From: Candidatus Symbiobacter sp.
Lineage (GTDB): Bacteria > Pseudomonadota > Alphaproteobacteria > Elsterales > Elsteraceae
Direction: 5' to 3'
Length of the DNA: 11,964 nucleotides
Assembly: GCA_030054015.1 (NCBI GenBank)
Contig: JASGCR010000038.1
Location: 1 to 11,964, forward strand
Part shown: positions 11,908-11,964 of the stretch, piece after piece
How positions within the stretch are numbered: position 1 is the first letter of the stretch
How the letters are laid out: the number at the start of each line of letters is the position of its first letter
Made by a program: the position numbers and the translations under genes
Notes under the pieces: model-generated
Told to the model about the DNA's origin: nothing
The model's input: the letters and a program-made list of their open reading frames with translations, nothing else
Database searches by the model: none

Positions 11908-11964
11908 CTCCCTTCCTGCTTAGGGAAGGTCTGATTAAGTCGTACTGACCCCCCCTTCCTGCTT
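11908..11964. repeat. G/C hairpin repeat, right copy (cut by the window end)
   Basis: CCTTCCT (11911-11917) pairs with AGGGAAGG (11922-11929, one bulged G), and 11924-11964 is the inverted match of 31-71. The second hairpin starts at 11951 and is truncated by the window end. It lies 62 bases after the HAD gene stop and may act as its terminator; the 62 bases between hold nothing recognisable. Confidence 0.7.

Overview
The window looks like chromosomal DNA from an alphaproteobacterium. Supporting signs are a stand-alone HisI, a PuuB-like FAD oxidase, an ArsR/SahR-like palindrome at ahcY, and moderate GC content with AT-rich gaps. The exact order (something Rhodospirillales-like) is a guess from gene style and was not tested. 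There are twelve credible protein genes and no rRNA, tRNA, CRISPR array or transposase gene.

Layout. Positions 1-96 hold a G/C hairpin repeat. Positions 97-1708 (+) carry a Wzm/Wzt-type polysaccharide ABC exporter. Positions 1711-1946 are the first copy of a 236-bp structured repeat. Positions 1966-3402 (-) are a PuuB-like FAD oxidase, followed by a small His-rich protein with its own strong promoter (3544-3765, -) and a single-domain PilZ protein (4148-4438, -). Positions 5570 down to 4704 (-) form a compact unit of three tiny membrane-protein genes followed by hisI. Two of the tiny genes are missing from ordinary ORF calls; they encode 31-residue proteins that align without gaps and look like a tandem duplication. 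Next are ahcY (5722-7017, -) with a near-consensus promoter, a 340-bp head-to-head repeat array (7138-7481), a membrane/coiled-coil protein with heptad repeats (7497-7949, -), the second copy of the 236-bp repeat (8059-8294), a VOC-family protein (8294-8689, -), then galE (8772-9791, +) overlapping by 4 bp a large HAD-domain protein of the surface-glycan type (9788-11845, +). An inverted copy of the left-edge repeat closes the window.

How the parts fit. The outer + strand genes (exporter; GalE plus HAD protein) are typical of a surface-polysaccharide locus. The inner - strand genes are mostly housekeeping or unknown: histidine synthesis, S-adenosylhomocysteine recycling, amine oxidation and c-di-GMP sensing. 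The most unusual content is (1) the 236-bp structured element, present twice at exactly equal length, each copy beginning at the stop codon of a gene in the same orientation, (2) the paired 31-residue membrane proteins upstream of hisI, and (3) the head-to-head repeat array in front of ahcY, which contains a perfect 23-bp stem and an overlapping, mutually exclusive 21-bp stem.
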